Assembly (NCBI GenBank): GCA_003215775.1
Contig: QCJW01000007.1
Coordinates: 28,171-92,170 of the forward strand
DNA: 64,000 nucleotides
From: Prochlorococcus sp. AG-409-G20
GTDB lineage: Bacteria; Cyanobacteriota; Cyanobacteriia; PCC-6307; Cyanobiaceae
Direction: 5' to 3'
Shown: piece by piece, positions 19,052 through 30,286 of the stretch
Layout of the letters: each line of letters starts with the position of its first letter
Position numbering within the stretch: the first letter of the stretch is position 1
Translations under genes and position numbers: made by a program
Notes under the pieces: generated by a model
What the model was told of the DNA's origin: nothing
Seen by the model: the letters and a program-made list of their open reading frames with translations, nothing else
The model's database searches: none

Positions 19052-19990
19052 TTAGGCTGATGTACGACTTTGAGGAATTGAAATGCCAATTCTCTCCAAA
19101 GCTTCTAAAACTTCATCTGCTGATTTAGAACCGAAGTTCTTAATCTCCAAGAGATCCTCATAACTGAAACCCATAAGGTCTGAAACTGAGTTCACTTGGG
19201 CTCGCTTCAAACAGTTATAAGCCCTCACAGAAAGATTTAATTCTTCTAGAGGTATTTGAGCTTCGGCAGAAGGCTCGGGTTCAGGAATTTCTTCCTCAAC
19301 CATGGTGACTGTAGCCAATGGTTGAAAAAGCTCGATAAGTTGATTAGCAGCCTCAGCAAGTGCATCATCTGGCGTCGTCGAACCATCAGTAACTATCTCC
19401 ATTCTTAGCCTTTCACGAGTGGATCCACCCTCAGCTACTGCGGTTTCATCAATAGTAAAATTGACCCTTCGCACGGGCATGAAAACAGCATCTATCTGCA
19501 AAAGATCAATCGCACTTGTTTCTTCGTTATGACGATCAACTGGTCTATAGCCAATTCCCCTCTCTACATGAAGCTCTAGTTCTAAACTATGTCCCTCATG
19601 GACTGTAGCTATAGGTCTATCTCCATCAACCACTTGAACTTGCGAAGAGAATTGAAGATCACGTGCCTTAATTTCTGCAGGCCCTGAAATAACCAGGCGA
19701 CCTATTTCTAACTCCGAACTCCTGCTATTAACTGATAATTGTTTGCAGTTAAGAAGAATATCTAAAACATCCTCTCGAACTCCTGGAATTGTTGCGTATT
19801 CATGATTAACCCCTGCAATACGAACAGCTGTAACAGCACTACCTTCAAGACCACCCATAAGTACTCTCCTCAAAGAGTTACCTAATGTGGTTGCCTGGCC
19901 TCTTTCTAGAGGACCTATGAGGAAAATGCCTGTCTGAGAACGATCATTAGCAACTTCATGATCGATACGGTCAATCTGGTATTGCAACAC
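19052..19990 (-). CDS. rpoA: RNA polymerase alpha subunit
   Basis: 312 residues. The N-terminal domain (1-230) drives alpha dimerisation and assembly of beta/beta' ([28 protein letters not shown]). A Glu/Pro-rich linker ([15 protein letters not shown]) leads to the C-terminal DNA- and activator-binding domain ([17 protein letters not shown], then [16 protein letters not shown]). Placed between rpsK and rplQ as in most bacteria. Confidence 0.98.
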   Translation of the reverse strand: MLQYQIDRIDHEVANDRSQTGIFLIGPLERGQATTLGNSLRRVLMGGLEGSAVTAVRIAGVNHEYATIPGVREDVLDILLNCKQLSVNSRSSELEIGRLVISGPAEIKARDLQFSSQVQVVDGDRPIATVHEGHSLELELHVERGIGYRPVDRHNEETSAIDLLQIDAVFMPVRRVNFTIDETAVAEGGSTRERLRMEIVTDGSTTPDDALAEAANQLIELFQPLATVTMVEEEIPEPEPSAEAQIPLEELNLSVRAYNCLKRAQVNSVSDLMGFSYEDLLEIKNFGSKSADEVLEALERIGISIPQSRTSA

Positions 19991-20048
19991 GGGGTTAAAC
20001 GATGGAGGTGAAAATAAAAGGTTGATTCAGAAAATGGAATTCAGAAGG

Positions 20049-20441
20049 TCAAACCCGTCGACGTTTAGGCCTTCTGCAACCATTGTGAGGCAATGGCGTG
20101 ACATCTCTAATCAAGGTAATTTCTAAACCAGCAACCTGCAATGCCCTTATTGCGGTCTCCCTACCAGACCCTGGTCCTCTTACTAGAACTTCTATTTGTC
20201 TCATACCCTGCTCTAATGCTCTTCTAGCTGCTGCTTCAGCTGCTGTTTGGGCTGCAAAAGGCGTGCCTTTTCTTGCACCCTTAAAACCGCTTGCTCCAGC
20301 TGAAGACCAAGAAATAACCTCTCCAGAGGTATCGGTAATTGAGACAATAGTGTTATTGAAGGTGCTCTGAATATGCACAACTCCATTAGGGACGTTGCGC
20401 TTAGACTTTTTGGAACCTGATTTCTTTGCTGGTGTGGCCAT
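20049..20441 (-). CDS. rpsK: 30S ribosomal protein S11
   Basis: 130 residues; platform protein of the 30S subunit near the E site. [33 protein letters not shown] and the end [16 protein letters not shown] are typical. It lies 64 nt after rpsM and 58 nt before rpoA. Confidence 0.98.
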   Translation of the reverse strand: MATPAKKSGSKKSKRNVPNGVVHIQSTFNNTIVSITDTSGEVISWSSAGASGFKGARKGTPFAAQTAAEAAARRALEQGMRQIEVLVRGPGSGRETAIRALQVAGLEITLIRDVTPLPHNGCRRPKRRRV

Positions 20442-20505
20442 GTTGTAGGGGGCCTGTAATTAAGGAGTTAGGAAATAAATGACTAGACAATAAGGAAAAA
20501 ATATT

Positions 20506-20871
20506 TTATTTCTTTTTACCAGCCACGGTTTTTCTAGAGCCTCGTCGAGTTCGGGCATTTGTTCGAGTGCGCTGCCCTCTGACAGGGAGACTCATTCGAT
20601 GACGACGTCCTCGAAGGCAGCCAATATCCTGCAGCCTTTTAAGAGCCATACCTTCCTGCCTTCGAAGGTCACCCTCAATGGTGAAACCTTCTATCGCAGC
20701 ACGAAGCTTTTGCACATCACCATCATCTAAATCCTTAACACGCGTGTCTGGATTTACTCCTGAATTGGAGAGTATGGTTTTGGACCTTGTCAGACCAATA
20801 CCATAAATATATGTGAGGGCAATTTCGACCCGCTTTTCACGGGGTATGTCGACGCCTGCAATCCTTGCCAC
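20506..20871 (-). CDS. rpsM: 30S ribosomal protein S13
   Basis: 121 residues; head protein that contacts P-site tRNA and bridges to L5. [20 protein letters not shown] and the C-terminal [14 protein letters not shown] block identify it. It follows the tiny rpmJ gene and precedes rpsK. Confidence 0.98.
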   Translation of the reverse strand: MARIAGVDIPREKRVEIALTYIYGIGLTRSKTILSNSGVNPDTRVKDLDDGDVQKLRAAIEGFTIEGDLRRQEGMALKRLQDIGCLRGRRHRMSLPVRGQRTRTNARTRRGSRKTVAGKKK

Positions 20872-20961
20872 TTAAGAATCAATCGAGAAGGACGGGAGCA
20901 CCTTAGGAAGGCACTTGTTGCAAAGGGAAAGAGTGTTCTCTATCACTTTAAGAACCAGGAT

Positions 20962-21075
20962 TTAACCCTGGCGTTGCTTGTGCTTTGGGTTGGTGCAAAT
21001 CACCATTACCCTACCGTGGCGGCGAATCACCCGGCATTTTTCACACATTTTTTTGACTGAGGCACGCACCTTCAT
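20962..21075 (-). CDS. rpmJ: 50S ribosomal protein L36
   Basis: A 37-residue gene from ATG 21075 to TAA 20962. The product begins [19 protein letters not shown] and ends NPKHKQRQG. Cys11, Cys14, Cys27 and His32 form the zinc knuckle of the C+ type. It lies between adk and rpsM, the usual place in the spc region. Confidence 0.97.
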   Translation of the reverse strand: MKVRASVKKMCEKCRVIRRHGRVMVICTNPKHKQRQG

Positions 21076-21121
21076 ATGGTGTTGCTCTCCAAATTTGCAA
21101 ACAAAGATTCTACTACATCAA

Positions 21122-21670
21122 TCATCCTATTTTTTCTTCTATCAACTCTGATATGTCTTCAACATTGCCTCTTGCTTGTACCGAAGTCAAAATCCCAAGC
21201 TTTGTGTAGTAATTAATTAGTGGAGACGTCTTTTCCCGATATACCAAAAGTCGATTTCGAATCACTTTTTCATTATCATCAGCTCTACCGCGGGCAATTA
21301 ATCGCTCCACCAAAACTTCATCATCAATTTCCAAGAGAATAACCAAATCAATTGGTTGAGAAACTTTCTCCAGTAAAGTGCCTAAGGATTCAGCTTGGGA
21401 GACATTTCTAGGGAATCCATCCAACAACCAACCTTGATTAGCCAATAAAAGTTTTTTCTCAACAATTGATAAAACAATCTCATCACTGACAAGCTCACCT
21501 TTATTCATTAGATCTTCAGCTTCTTTCCCAAGGGAAGTAGCCGCAGTAACCTCAGCTCTCAATAAATCACCTGTAGACAAATGAAGCAGATTTCTTATCT
21601 TACAAATTCTCTCTGCTTGAGTACCTTTGCCAGCCCCTGGCGGTCCTAGAAAAATTAATCGTTTTGTCAT
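21122..21670 (-). CDS. adk: Adenylate kinase (short form)
   Basis: 182 residues; interconverts AMP + ATP with 2 ADP. Walker A LGPPGAGKGTQ near the start, STGDLLRAEV for AMP binding and WLLDGFPRN. The LID is short (ERLIARGRADDNE), so no zinc ribbon is present, as usual for cyanobacterial forms. It sits between secY and rpmJ and helps energy balance rather than translation itself. Confidence 0.97.
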   Translation of the reverse strand: MTKRLIFLGPPGAGKGTQAERICKIRNLLHLSTGDLLRAEVTAATSLGKEAEDLMNKGELVSDEIVLSIVEKKLLLANQGWLLDGFPRNVSQAESLGTLLEKVSQPIDLVILLEIDDEVLVERLIARGRADDNEKVIRNRLLVYREKTSPLINYYTKLGILTSVQARGNVEDISELIEEKIG

Positions 21671-21716
21671 AATGAAAAAAATAAAATTTGAAAATTAAAA
21701 ATATTCAAATGATTTA

Positions 21717-23036
21717 TCATTGTCTTACCAGACCTTCATATCTTTGAGATATCACATAAGTCTGTACCTGTTTGGCTGTATCGATTGCAACTCCAACCAG
21801 AATCAACAAAGAAGTCGCACCTAAGCCTTGAAAAGTCTGAACATTAGTTGCCCTCTCAACAGCCGAAGGGATAATCGCGACCGATCCCAGAAACAGCCCA
21901 CCTAATAAAGTGAGTCGATTTTGTACACCAGATAAATAATTTGCTGTTGCACTTCCAGGCCTTACTCCTGGAATAGCAACACCACCTTTTTTTAAATTGA
22001 CTGAAATATCAATTGGATTAATAGTTAAAGAAGCATAAAAATAGGCAAACCCAAGAATTAATGCAAAAAAAGCTATTGCATATGGCCATGGATTAGCTGC
22101 TCCAGGGCTCAACAAACTAGCAGCTTTTATTAATAATGGGATTTTAGTAAAGTTTGCAATTGTTATAGGTAAGAAGATTAACGCCGAAGCAAAAATAATA
22201 GGCATAACCCCCCCTGCATTTAGCTTAAGAGGCAAGTAACTCTGCCGAACTGGCAGAATACTAGTCTCGCCTATTTGCCTCTTAGCACTAACTATAGGTA
22301 GCCTTCGTGAGCCTTCCTGAACAAAAATAATACCAACAATTGTCAGCAAAAAAACCAACAAAAGAACAAGTATCCCAACTACATCATTCCGATCTCCGGT
22401 TTGAGCCTTTTCTATAGTTGAGCTAAGTGCTTTTGGCAAGGTGGCAACAATATTTAGGAAAATCACTAACGAAGCTCCTTGGCCGATACCCTTTTCAGTA
22501 ATAATCTCACTCAACCACATTACTATCATCGATCCTGTCACTAATGCGAGTGCAGTTTGAGCCACAAAGGCAACTTCGCTCAAACTTTCTATCGAATAGC
22601 GTCTTAGTATTAAGGCAAAAATAATACTCTGAACCAATCCCCAACCCAGTGCAACATAACGAGTTATCTGAGCAATTTTTCTGCGACCAGCTTCTCCTTC
22701 ATTCTTCTGCAAGTCTTCAAGTTGAGGCACAGCTGCTGTTAAGAGTTGAAGAATTATCGAAGCATTGATAAAAGGAAGAATCCCAAGCGCAAATATTCCC
22801 AATGTTGAGATACCGCCACCAGTAAAGATATCGAGAAAGCCTATCAACTGTCCTCCTTGTTCCAGGAAACTCTGAAAAGCATCACGATCTATTCCTGGCA
22901 TTGGGATATATATCCCAAGCCTTATAAGCAGAAGCAAACCTAAAGTAGTTAAAACTCTTCCTCGTAGTTCCTGGTTACTCACCAACTGAGTAATGACTTC
23001 AGTGGCACTAGGGTTACGTCCTCTACTTACAAACAT
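21717..23036 (-). CDS. secY: Preprotein translocase subunit SecY
   Basis: 439 residues with about ten hydrophobic helices. SecY is the pore of the Sec channel that moves proteins into the plasma and thylakoid membranes. RIGIYIPMPGIDRDAF, ITEKGIGQGASLVIF and GVRPGSATANYL are family blocks. It lies 99 nt after rplO and 46 nt before adk. Confidence 0.98.
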   Translation of the reverse strand: MFVSRGRNPSATEVITQLVSNQELRGRVLTTLGLLLLIRLGIYIPMPGIDRDAFQSFLEQGGQLIGFLDIFTGGGISTLGIFALGILPFINASIILQLLTAAVPQLEDLQKNEGEAGRRKIAQITRYVALGWGLVQSIIFALILRRYSIESLSEVAFVAQTALALVTGSMIVMWLSEIITEKGIGQGASLVIFLNIVATLPKALSSTIEKAQTGDRNDVVGILVLLLVFLLTIVGIIFVQEGSRRLPIVSAKRQIGETSILPVRQSYLPLKLNAGGVMPIIFASALIFLPITIANFTKIPLLIKAASLLSPGAANPWPYAIAFFALILGFAYFYASLTINPIDISVNLKKGGVAIPGVRPGSATANYLSGVQNRLTLLGGLFLGSVAIIPSAVERATNVQTFQGLGATSLLILVGVAIDTAKQVQTYVISQRYEGLVRQ

Positions 23037-23135
23037 CTAGAAAAGAGAGTGAATGTTTTCCAAAATTTTCATTAAAAATTCTTTGTTTTAGAGTGGAATA
23101 AACAAGTATCTATAACTATATAGAGAAACTATTCC

Positions 23136-23588
23136 TCAAGTCAAAACCTCACAGGTTCCACCTGCAGACTCTATTTTAGAACGAGCTGTGTCTGTAAAGG
23201 CAGCAGCCTGAACATTCAACTTAGTTTTTAAATCACCATTACCAAGAACTTTCAAAGGATTCTTAGGGCTAGTTACGATTCCAATCTTTACAAGAGAATC
23301 AAGATTGACTTTTGATCCATCTTTCAGCTTGTTTAAATCAGAAACATTCACAATTGTGAATGATTTTCGATTAACTATAGGAAAATGCTTCAGCTTTGGA
23401 ACCCGTCTATAAAGAGGCATCTGACCCCCTTCGAAACCTGGTCGCGTTGGTCTCCCTGACCTGGATTTCTGGCCACGCATCCCAAAACCACAACTAGCAC
23501 CTTGCCCAGCCGCAATTCCACGACCTTTGCGAAGTTTGCGCCTACGCGCACCTTTATTGGGCTTTAGAGATTCGAGTCGAAGTGTCAT
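23136..23588 (-). CDS. rplO: 50S ribosomal protein L15
   Basis: 150 residues from ATG 23588 ([14 protein letters not shown]). A longer reading from 23618 would overlap rpsE by 20 nt and begins with a non-family sequence, so it is rejected. The Gly/Arg-rich core [19 protein letters not shown] and [15 protein letters not shown] are typical of this late 50S assembly protein. Confidence 0.97.
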   Translation of the reverse strand: MTLRLESLKPNKGARRRKLRKGRGIAAGQGASCGFGMRGQKSRSGRPTRPGFEGGQMPLYRRVPKLKHFPIVNRKSFTIVNVSDLNKLKDGSKVNLDSLVKIGIVTSPKNPLKVLGNGDLKTKLNVQAAAFTDTARSKIESAGGTCEVLT

Positions 23589-23598
23589 TGGTTCAAGT

Positions 23599-24234
23599 TC
23601 AAGAGTAGATCTGTTCAAGAGATATGCCTCGTTCCTTAGCAGTTGCCTTATGAGTACGAAGGCCTGCTAAAGCAACCATAGCTGCACGGGCATTATTCAA
23701 GGGAGTTTTACTGCCTAATCTCTTTGCAAGAACATTCTTAATTCCTGCAAGTTCTAAAACAGTACGAATAGAACCACCAGCAATTACTCCAGTACCAGGA
23801 GCAGCTGGTCTAATCAAAACACTAGCGGCACCATCTCTTCCATTTGAGAGAGTCGGAATTGAACTCTGACTAGTAAGAGGCACTCGCACAAGATGCTTTT
23901 TGCCATCAGCCACCCCCTTTCTTACTGCCCCAATTACATCTCCTGCTTTTCCTACTCCTACACCTACTTGGCCACGCTCATTACCAACTACAACAATCGC
24001 CCTAAAACTCATTTTTTTACCACCCTTTACTGTTTTAGAGACCCTTCGAATTTGAACCACTCTTTCTTGCCATTCAGAGTCTCTCTCTTGACCTCGCCTA
24101 TCTCCTCTCCGTCCGCGCCCCCCTTTCCCTCGACGCTGCTGCTGGCCTTTGTCGGAGGTTTCATTAGTTGCAGCTGGGACATCTGCTGCTGCCGGGGTTT
24201 CTTGTGAAGTTGTTTGCTTGTTTGATTCAGTCAT
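23599..24234 (-). CDS. rpsE: 30S ribosomal protein S5 (extended N-terminus)
   Basis: 211 residues against about 167 in E. coli. The body ([41 protein letters not shown]) is S5, which guards decoding fidelity and mRNA entry. The first about 55 residues are extra: a Thr/Ala/Gln-rich start and an Arg/Gly-rich stretch ([19 protein letters not shown]) of RGG-box character that could touch RNA. Such extensions are seen in picocyanobacterial S5. Confidence 0.97.
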   Translation of the reverse strand: MTESNKQTTSQETPAAADVPAATNETSDKGQQQRRGKGGRGRRGDRRGQERDSEWQERVVQIRRVSKTVKGGKKMSFRAIVVVGNERGQVGVGVGKAGDVIGAVRKGVADGKKHLVRVPLTSQSSIPTLSNGRDGAASVLIRPAAPGTGVIAGGSIRTVLELAGIKNVLAKRLGSKTPLNNARAAMVALAGLRTHKATAKERGISLEQIYS

Positions 24235-24249
24235 TGTTCAGAGCAGCAT

Positions 24250-24618
24250 TCAGAATTGGAGGCCAGCTTTTCTGGCAGCCTCAGCAAGTGCCTTAACCCT
24301 ACCGTGGTAAAGGTTTCCACCTCGATCAAAGACTACTTGGTTAATGCCTTTTGCAAGAGCACGCTGAGCAACCAACTCGCCTACTGCAGTAGAAGCGTCA
24401 CAGCTACTTCCGTCAACTTTAAGGGTCGATCGAAGATCTTTATCAACTGTTGAAGCAGCACACAGTGTGTTTTGAGCAAGATCATCAATAACCTGAGCGT
24501 ATATATGGTTATTGGATCGAAAAACAGCCAACCGGGGACGCTGTGGAGTTCCACTTAGATCACGACGTAATCGCCTATGCCGCTTCTGAGTTTGCTGTTT
24601 TCGTGAAAGAGTAGTCAT
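24250..24618 (-). CDS. rplR: 50S ribosomal protein L18
   Basis: 122 residues; binds 5S rRNA with L5. [20 protein letters not shown] and the ending [20 protein letters not shown] are diagnostic. It lies 31 nt after rplF and 15 nt before rpsE. Confidence 0.98.
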   Translation of the reverse strand: MTTLSRKQQTQKRHRRLRRDLSGTPQRPRLAVFRSNNHIYAQVIDDLAQNTLCAASTVDKDLRSTLKVDGSSCDASTAVGELVAQRALAKGINQVVFDRGGNLYHGRVKALAEAARKAGLQF

Positions 24619-24649
24619 GATGAATGATTAAGTGCAAATAAACAAAGCT

Positions 24650-25189
24650 CTATTTCTTGCCAGATTTACCGGCTTTTCTAAGTATTCTTTCACCTTCATA
24701 CTTAATTCCTTTACCTTTGTATGGCTCAGGAGGTCTAATAGAACGAATTTTGGCAGCTTCATTGCCGACCAACTCCTTATCTGGGCCAGAAACAATCACA
24801 TTCGTGTTATTTTCCACCGCAAAAGTAATTCCAGATGGAGGGATTACTTCAACAGGATGACTATAACCAGCACTAACTACAAGATTCCTCCCTTTTACTT
24901 GGGCTCTTGATCCAACACCAACAATTTCCAATCTTCGGGTATAACCCTTACTGACACCTTCAACCATATTCGCAACTAAAGAACGACAGAGACCATGACG
25001 TTCTTTTGATTTTCTCTTATCAGTTGTTGGTGAAATAACAATTGTATTTTCAACTTGACTGACACTAACTCCCTCAGGGAGGACACGACTCAATTCCCCT
25101 TTAGGTCCTTTAACTGTTACGGATAATCCATCAACAGTAACCGCGACTTTCTCTGGGACTGAAATCGGATTTTTACCAATTCGAGACAT
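24650..25189 (-). CDS. rplF: 50S ribosomal protein L6
   Basis: 179 residues with two similar domains, near the GTPase-associated centre. [19 protein letters not shown] and the C-terminal [16 protein letters not shown] block identify it. It lies 15 nt after rpsH. Confidence 0.98.
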   Translation of the reverse strand: MSRIGKNPISVPEKVAVTVDGLSVTVKGPKGELSRVLPEGVSVSQVENTIVISPTTDKRKSKERHGLCRSLVANMVEGVSKGYTRRLEIVGVGSRAQVKGRNLVVSAGYSHPVEVIPPSGITFAVENNTNVIVSGPDKELVGNEAAKIRSIRPPEPYKGKGIKYEGERILRKAGKSGKK

Positions 25190-25204
25190 AGATCAAACTC
25201 CTAT

Positions 25205-25606
25205 TTAATAGACATAGCAGAGAACTTCTCCGCCAACGCCTTGTTTACGTGCATCCCTATCACTCATAACACCTTTAGAAGTGGAGATGATTGCTACACC
25301 TAGACCACCGAGCACTTTTGGGAGTCCTCTTGTGTTCTTATAGATCCGAAGACCAGGTTTGCTAACTCTCTGCATTGACCTAATGATTGGATGGCGATGC
25401 TTGCCGCTGTATTTCAACTGAAGAACTAATTGAGTTCTTACGCCTTCACCTTCTTCACTAATTTCTGCAATAAACCCCTCATTCTGCAATACCTTTGCAA
25501 TACTGCGAGACATGCGGGAAGCCGGAACTCGTGTGGTTTGATGACGCTTTTCACTCGCATTGCGAATACGAGTGAGCATATCGGAAATTGGATCGTGGTT
25601 AGCCAT
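25205..25606 (-). CDS. rpsH: 30S ribosomal protein S8
   Basis: 133 residues from ATG 25606 ([18 protein letters not shown]), which leaves 17 nt after rplE; the longer frame to 25627 overlaps rplE and adds non-family residues. S8 is a primary 16S binder. The end [20 protein letters not shown] is the family signature. Confidence 0.97.
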   Translation of the reverse strand: MANHDPISDMLTRIRNASEKRHQTTRVPASRMSRSIAKVLQNEGFIAEISEEGEGVRTQLVLQLKYSGKHRHPIIRSMQRVSKPGLRIYKNTRGLPKVLGGLGVAIISTSKGVMSDRDARKQGVGGEVLCYVY

Positions 25607-25623
25607 AATCGTCTGCGTAGGTC

Positions 25624-26163
25624 TCAATTACTGCGGAAAGGCATTCCCATCTCGCGGAGGAGGGCCTTGCCCTCTGCATCCGATCGAGCACTGGTAACAA
25701 TCGTGATATCCATTCCCCTGATGGAATCAACTTTGTCAAAAGATATCTCTGGGAAAATGAGTTGCTCTCTCACTCCCAATGTGTAATTACCTCGGCCATC
25801 AAAACTCTTTGGGCTAACACCCCTAAAGTCCCTAATTCTAGGCAATGCAAGATTTATCAAACGTTCCAAAAACGCATACATCCGCTCACCACGGAGGGTG
25901 ACTGCACAGCCAATGGGCATTCCTTGTCTAATTTTGAAACCAGCAATTGCTTTCTTAGCTCTTGTTACTAGAACCTTCTGGCCCGTAATGGTTGCTAGCT
26001 CATTGATAGATGCCTCCAGAGCTTTTGCGTTAGTGGCAGCTTCGCCTAATCCCCTATTTACAGTGACCTTGACCACTTTAGGGACTTCATGAATATTGGA
26101 GAGACTAAGATCTTTCAGTAATTTTGGCTGAATAGTCTCTCGATAGCGCTGTTTTAGTGACAT
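25624..26163 (-). CDS. rplE: 50S ribosomal protein L5
   Basis: 179 residues; binds 5S rRNA and P-site t[36 protein letters not shown] and [18 protein letters not shown] are typical. It follows rplX by 106 nt, a larger gap than most in the cluster. Confidence 0.98.
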   Translation of the reverse strand: MSLKQRYRETIQPKLLKDLSLSNIHEVPKVVKVTVNRGLGEAATNAKALEASINELATITGQKVLVTRAKKAIAGFKIRQGMPIGCAVTLRGERMYAFLERLINLALPRIRDFRGVSPKSFDGRGNYTLGVREQLIFPEISFDKVDSIRGMDITIVTSARSDAEGKALLREMGMPFRSN

Positions 26164-26269
26164 GGCTTGGGTTGAGAATACTTCTGGGCTTGGTCAGAAG
26201 AAAAATCAGAATGGGTGAAGGAAATGGTAAAAATCTCTCCTAAGTAAGAAAGAACAAGCAACTGGTGAT

Positions 26270-26626
26270 TTAATCAATCAATTCACCAGTTTTCTTAAGA
26301 CGTCGTTTCTTATTACCATCCTTATCAACAACCAATTCGACTCGGCTAGCAACTTTTTTAGCACTGGAATACAACATCACATTAGAAGCATGCAATGAGG
26401 CTTCCTCAGTAACAATTCGTCCTGATTCTCCTTCCTGGGTTGGTTTTACATGGCGGGTTCGTAGATTAACTCCTTGGACAATTACTCTATTCTCAACTGG
26501 CAAAGTTTTTAAAACCTCTCCAGTCTTGCCTTTATCCTTGCCATTAATAACTTTCACAGTATCTCCTTTACGAATCCGCATCTTGATTCGCTGAGTGGAT
26601 GTGTGCTTTTGAGATAAATTCTGCAT
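26270..26626 (-). CDS. rplX: 50S ribosomal protein L24
   Basis: 118 residues; assembly initiator near the exit tunnel with a KOW motif ([20 protein letters not shown]). The first 15 residues ([15 protein letters not shown]) precede the usual start at Met16 (26581), which is an alternative. It begins directly after the rplN stop. Confidence 0.96.
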   Translation of the reverse strand: MQNLSQKHTSTQRIKMRIRKGDTVKVINGKDKGKTGEVLKTLPVENRVIVQGVNLRTRHVKPTQEGESGRIVTEEASLHASNVMLYSSAKKVASRVELVVDKDGNKKRRLKKTGELID

Positions 26627-26992
26627 TTAAATCACCTCCGGAGCCAAGGAAACAATTTTGGTGAAATTGCGCTCGCGCAATTCACGTGCTACAGGGCCAA
26701 AAACCCTTGTTCCTCTTGGGTTTCTGTCATCATTAATTAAGACAGCAGCATTATCATCAAATCGAATTGAATTACCAGTTTCTCGTCTCATGGTTGCCTT
26801 GGTCCTGACCACCACAGCTTTAACAACATCAGATTTTTTGACGCCCATATTTGGCATCGCATCTTTTACTGCAGCAACAATGACATCACCCACATGGGCA
26901 TACCTACGATTAGAACCAAGTACCCGAATGCATTGAATTCTTTTTGCACCACTGTTATCAGCAACAGTCAAAAACGTTTCTTGTTGAATCAT
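26627..26992 (-). CDS. rplN: 50S ribosomal protein L14
   Basis: 121 residues; interface protein of the 50S subunit. [19 protein letters not shown] and [22 protein letters not shown] C-terminal text identify it. Its ATG overlaps the rpsQ stop by 4 nt, so translation is coupled. Confidence 0.98.
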   Translation of the reverse strand: MIQQETFLTVADNSGAKRIQCIRVLGSNRRYAHVGDVIVAAVKDAMPNMGVKKSDVVKAVVVRTKATMRRETGNSIRFDDNAAVLINDDRNPRGTRVFGPVARELRERNFTKIVSLAPEVI

Positions 26993-27255
26993 TTTGCGAC
27001 CTCCTCAGCCTTAATGCTGTGTCCTAAGACCTCTGAAACTTTCCAACGTTTAGTTGCGCTGAGTGGACGAGTCTCAGTAATGCGAACTCGATCGCCTACT
27101 CGGCAATTGTTCTCTGCATCATGAGCTTTATAACGAGTTGTCCGGCTGACAGTCTTCTGATAGATGGAATGTGGGAAGCGGTTGATAACTGCAACAACCA
27201 CTGTTTTATCCATCTTGTCACTAACAACAGTTCCAACTCTTTCTTTAAGTGCCAT
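26989..27255 (-). CDS. rpsQ: 30S ribosomal protein S17
   Basis: 88 residues; primary 16S binder. [18 protein letters not shown] and [20 protein letters not shown] are the family blocks. It lies 17 nt after rpmC and overlaps rplN by 4 nt. Confidence 0.98.
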   Translation of the reverse strand: MALKERVGTVVSDKMDKTVVVAVINRFPHSIYQKTVSRTTRYKAHDAENNCRVGDRVRITETRPLSATKRWKVSEVLGHSIKAEEVAK

Positions 27256-27272
27256 GAGTTCTAAGAAGGTAA

Positions 27273-27485
27273 TCAGGAAGATGAATCAGAGGAGCTTCGC
27301 TCCTTCTGGACCGTCAAAAGTTGTGCCAACTTAATTCTGGCTTCTTTAAAACGGTGAGAATTGCTCAGCTGCCTGGTGGCCTGCTGAAAACGAAGATCAA
27401 AAAGCTCTCGACGGACCTCATCGATCTGTTCATTAATGTCAGCGTCTGTGAGTTTGCGCACCTCTGCAGTGCTTGTTCTAGACAT
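27273..27485 (-). CDS. rpmC: 50S ribosomal protein L29
   Basis: 70 residues from ATG 27485 ([14 protein letters not shown]); a TTG two codons upstream would overlap the rplP stop. L29 is a helical hairpin at the tunnel exit next to L23. [21 protein letters not shown] central helix is typical. Confidence 0.96.
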   Translation of the reverse strand: MSRTSTAEVRKLTDADINEQIDEVRRELFDLRFQQATRQLSNSHRFKEARIKLAQLLTVQKERSSSDSSS

Positions 27486-27487
27486 GA

Positions 27488-27964
27488 TCAAGACTCCGAT
27501 TTAGTGGTTGTTGAACTGGAGGTTTGAGGTCCACTAGTCAACAAGCCCTGGTCTTCTAAAGCTAAAAACTTAGTTTTCACAGGAAGCTTGTACTGAGCCA
27601 ATCGCATAGCTTCCTTAGCTATTTCCTCAGTAATTTCGTCACCGCCCATTTCAAAGAGAATGCGGCCTGGCTTAACAACAGCAACCCAAAATTCAGGGTT
27701 ACCTTTACCTGAGCCCATACGGGTTTCAGCTGGCCTCATGGTGACTGGCTTATCTGGGAAGATGCGGATCCAGATCTTTCCTCCACGTTTAACGTAACGA
27801 GTCATTGCTCGTCTACTGGCTTCAATCTGCCTAGAGGTGATCCAGCCACATTCTTGAGCTTGCAATGCAAACTGACCAAAAGCAATGGTATTGCCTCTTG
27901 TGGCAATACCACGCATACGGCCACGTTGTTGTTTGCGGAATTTGACGCGTTTTGGACTGAGCAT
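27488..27964 (-). CDS. rplP: 50S ribosomal protein L16
   Basis: 158 residues; organises the A-site region of the peptidyl transferase centre. [19 protein letters not shown] and [20 protein letters not shown] identify it. A C-terminal tail of about 20 residues ([14 protein letters not shown]) makes it longer than the E. coli protein (136). Confidence 0.98.
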   Translation of the reverse strand: MLSPKRVKFRKQQRGRMRGIATRGNTIAFGQFALQAQECGWITSRQIEASRRAMTRYVKRGGKIWIRIFPDKPVTMRPAETRMGSGKGNPEFWVAVVKPGRILFEMGGDEITEEIAKEAMRLAQYKLPVKTKFLALEDQGLLTSGPQTSSSTTTKSES

Positions 27965-27979
27965 GTTCAGGACTCCTTA

Positions 27980-28708
27980 TCAACTTTCATTGGAACGATC
28001 TTCAAACTGTTGGGGTCTTCGATTCCCCCTTCGTCTAGGGCTTCCACCAACTGGAAGAGGTTGATCTTCATTCGCTAGGACTTCGCCTTTGAAAATCCAT
28101 ACCTTGATTCCTAAAACTCCATATGTTGTGCTTGCGACCTTGGTTGCATAATCGATTTCTGCTCGCAGAGTATGGAGTGGGACCCTTCCTTCTCTTGTCC
28201 ATTCAGTACGAGCAATTTCTGCTCCATTCAAACGACCACCTACTTGAATCTTCAAACCAAGCACTCCAGCACGTTGAGCTCGCTGAACAGCCATTCTGAT
28301 AGTTCTTCTAAAAGCGACTCTCTTTTCTAATTGTTGAGCTATGTACTCAGCCAAAAGGAAAGCATCTGCATCAACTCGATCAACTTCTACAACATTAATT
28401 CGGACTTGCCGACCACGATCACCAATTGTTTTCTGAATCCCAGCTCGAAGCTCCTCAATTCCGCTACCTTGGCGACCAACAATTACACCAGGCCTTGCTG
28501 TTTTGAGCTCTACTTCCAGTTGATCTGCTTTACGCGCAATCAATACATCGCTAATACCTGCAGCCCCATATTTCTTATGAATAAACCGACGTATTCCATC
28601 ATCCTCCTTAAGAAGAGATGGATATGTCTTGCTTGGGGCATACCAGCGAGATCGGTGCTCTTGCGTGATGCCAAGGCGTAAACCAGTTGGATGGATTTTG
28701 TGTCCCAT
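27980..28708 (-). CDS. rpsC: 30S ribosomal protein S3
   Basis: 242 residues. S3 lines the mRNA entry tunnel and has a KH domain ([16 protein letters not shown]). [20 protein letters not shown] at the N-terminus is diagnostic. It lies 18 nt after rplV. Confidence 0.98.
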   Translation of the reverse strand: MGHKIHPTGLRLGITQEHRSRWYAPSKTYPSLLKEDDGIRRFIHKKYGAAGISDVLIARKADQLEVELKTARPGVIVGRQGSGIEELRAGIQKTIGDRGRQVRINVVEVDRVDADAFLLAEYIAQQLEKRVAFRRTIRMAVQRAQRAGVLGLKIQVGGRLNGAEIARTEWTREGRVPLHTLRAEIDYATKVASTTYGVLGIKVWIFKGEVLANEDQPLPVGGSPRRRGNRRPQQFEDRSNES

Positions 28709-28726
28709 CAGTTTTCTTTGAAAGGG

Positions 28727-29092
28727 TCAGGAATCAGTCTTTGATGTCACAGCAATGCTGATGTGACAAGTTTGCTTTTTGATCGCAAAAGCGCGACCTT
28801 GTGCACGTGGCCTATAGCGCTTCATTGAAGGGCCCATATCTGCAATAGCAGTAGTAATAACTAATGATGCAGGATCAAGTCCAAGGTTGTGTTCGGCATT
28901 TGCCACTGCTGAACGGAGAACTTTTGTAATAGGTCCAGTTGAGCGATAAGGCATAAATTCGAGCATGATCAAAGCGTCGCGATAAGTGCAACCTCTAATC
29001 TGGTCAAGTACACGCCGAACTTTTGAGACAGAGCCTCTAATAAAACGGCCATGAGCCTCAGCTATTGGAGTTGTTGAAGTTTCAGTGGTCAT
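28727..29092 (-). CDS. rplV: 50S ribosomal protein L22
   Basis: 121 residues from ATG 29092 ([15 protein letters not shown]); a TTG three codons upstream overlaps the rpsS stop and is less likely. Its long loop lines the exit tunnel. The C-terminal [20 protein letters not shown] block is typical. Confidence 0.97.
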   Translation of the reverse strand: MTTETSTTPIAEAHGRFIRGSVSKVRRVLDQIRGCTYRDALIMLEFMPYRSTGPITKVLRSAVANAEHNLGLDPASLVITTAIADMGPSMKRYRPRAQGRAFAIKKQTCHISIAVTSKTDS

Positions 29093-29097
29093 GATTT

Positions 29098-29373
29098 TCA
29101 ACGAGCTCCTTTCTTGTCTTTAATGTGACCCTTATAGGTTCGGGTCGGGGCAAATTCTCCCAGTTTGTGACCAACCATTTGTTCAGTAATAAATACCGGA
29201 ATATGGGTTTTACCGTTGTGAACGGCAATTGTATGGCCAATCATCATTGGGAGAATAGTTGATGCCCTTGACCAGGTCTTGATAACTGACTTGTTATCAT
29301 CACTATTTTGCTTTTCAACCTTTCGAAGAAGGCTGTCAGCAATAAAAGGGCCTTTTTTAAGTGAACGTCCCAT
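29098..29373 (-). CDS. rpsS: 30S ribosomal protein S19
   Basis: 91 residues; head protein facing the A site. [19 protein letters not shown] and [16 protein letters not shown] are diagnostic. It lies 36 nt after rplB. Confidence 0.98.
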   Translation of the reverse strand: MGRSLKKGPFIADSLLRKVEKQNSDDNKSVIKTWSRASTILPMMIGHTIAVHNGKTHIPVFITEQMVGHKLGEFAPTRTYKGHIKDKKGAR

Positions 29374-29409
29374 AACAAATAATCAGATGGAATGAAAGTG
29401 ATAAGGGAA

Positions 29410-30273
29410 TTAGGAATCTCTTCCACCACGGCTCCGTTTAGAAATCCGGCGTCGCTTACGAAGTACAAACCGATTACTTGGCTTGTTCCGCTTTCTGGTT
29501 TTTAATCCCAAGGCTGGTTTACCCCAAGGGGATACAGGGCCTGATCGACCAATAGGTGCCCTGCCTTCGCCACCTCCATGTGGGTGGTCACATGGATTCA
29601 TGACACTTCCACGAACTTGTGGCCGCCGCCCCAACCATCTCCGACGACCAGCCTTACCTAGGCTGGTATTTCTAATCTCAGAATTGCCTACTTCTCCAAG
29701 CGTTGCATAACATTCCTTTCGAACAAGCCGAACCTCTGTTGAAGGCAATTTAAGTGCTACATAGTCACCTTCTTTGGCCATGACCTGAGCACTAGCACCT
29801 GCTGTACGAACCATCTGACCACCACGTCCGGCATAAAGCTCCACGCAATGAACATTGGAACCTAATGGTATTTGGGACAGAGGCATTGCATTCCCAACCT
29901 CAATAGGGGAATCAGGCCCGGAAACAATTTCTTGACCTACTGATATTCCTGCAGGTGCAAGAATATACCTTTTTTCGCCATCGGCATAAAAGAGCAAAGC
30001 CAATCGGGCATTGCGATGTGGGTCATAGTGAATAGCAGCAACTTTTGCAGCTATTCCATGCTTGTTCCGGCGGAAATCTACAACTCTATATAGACGTTTA
30101 TGACCCCCGCCACGATGGCGGCAAGTAATTACTCCGCGATTGTTGCGACCCTTGCGACGATGCTTAGAAACAACCAGTGACTTCTCAGGCTTGCGGCCAG
30201 TCACCTCATTGAAATCTGTAACTACCCTTGTTCGAGTACCTGGGGTATAGGGACGAAAAGTTCGAATTGCCAT
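29410..30273 (-). CDS. rplB: 50S ribosomal protein L2
   Basis: 287 residues; required for peptidyl transferase activity and subunit joining. [17 protein letters not shown] opens it and [19 protein letters not shown] with the essential His is present. It lies 13 nt after rplW. Confidence 0.99.
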   Translation of the reverse strand: MAIRTFRPYTPGTRTRVVTDFNEVTGRKPEKSLVVSKHRRKGRNNRGVITCRHRGGGHKRLYRVVDFRRNKHGIAAKVAAIHYDPHRNARLALLFYADGEKRYILAPAGISVGQEIVSGPDSPIEVGNAMPLSQIPLGSNVHCVELYAGRGGQMVRTAGASAQVMAKEGDYVALKLPSTEVRLVRKECYATLGEVGNSEIRNTSLGKAGRRRWLGRRPQVRGSVMNPCDHPHGGGEGRAPIGRSGPVSPWGKPALGLKTRKRNKPSNRFVLRKRRRISKRSRGGRDS

Positions 30274-30286
30274 AACTAAAAACTCC

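Noticed and set aside
29483..29710. Proline-rich ORF antisense to rplB, and similar ORFs antisense to other ribosomal genes
   Set aside because: Shadow frames of strongly conserved genes, no ribosome site and no sensible product.
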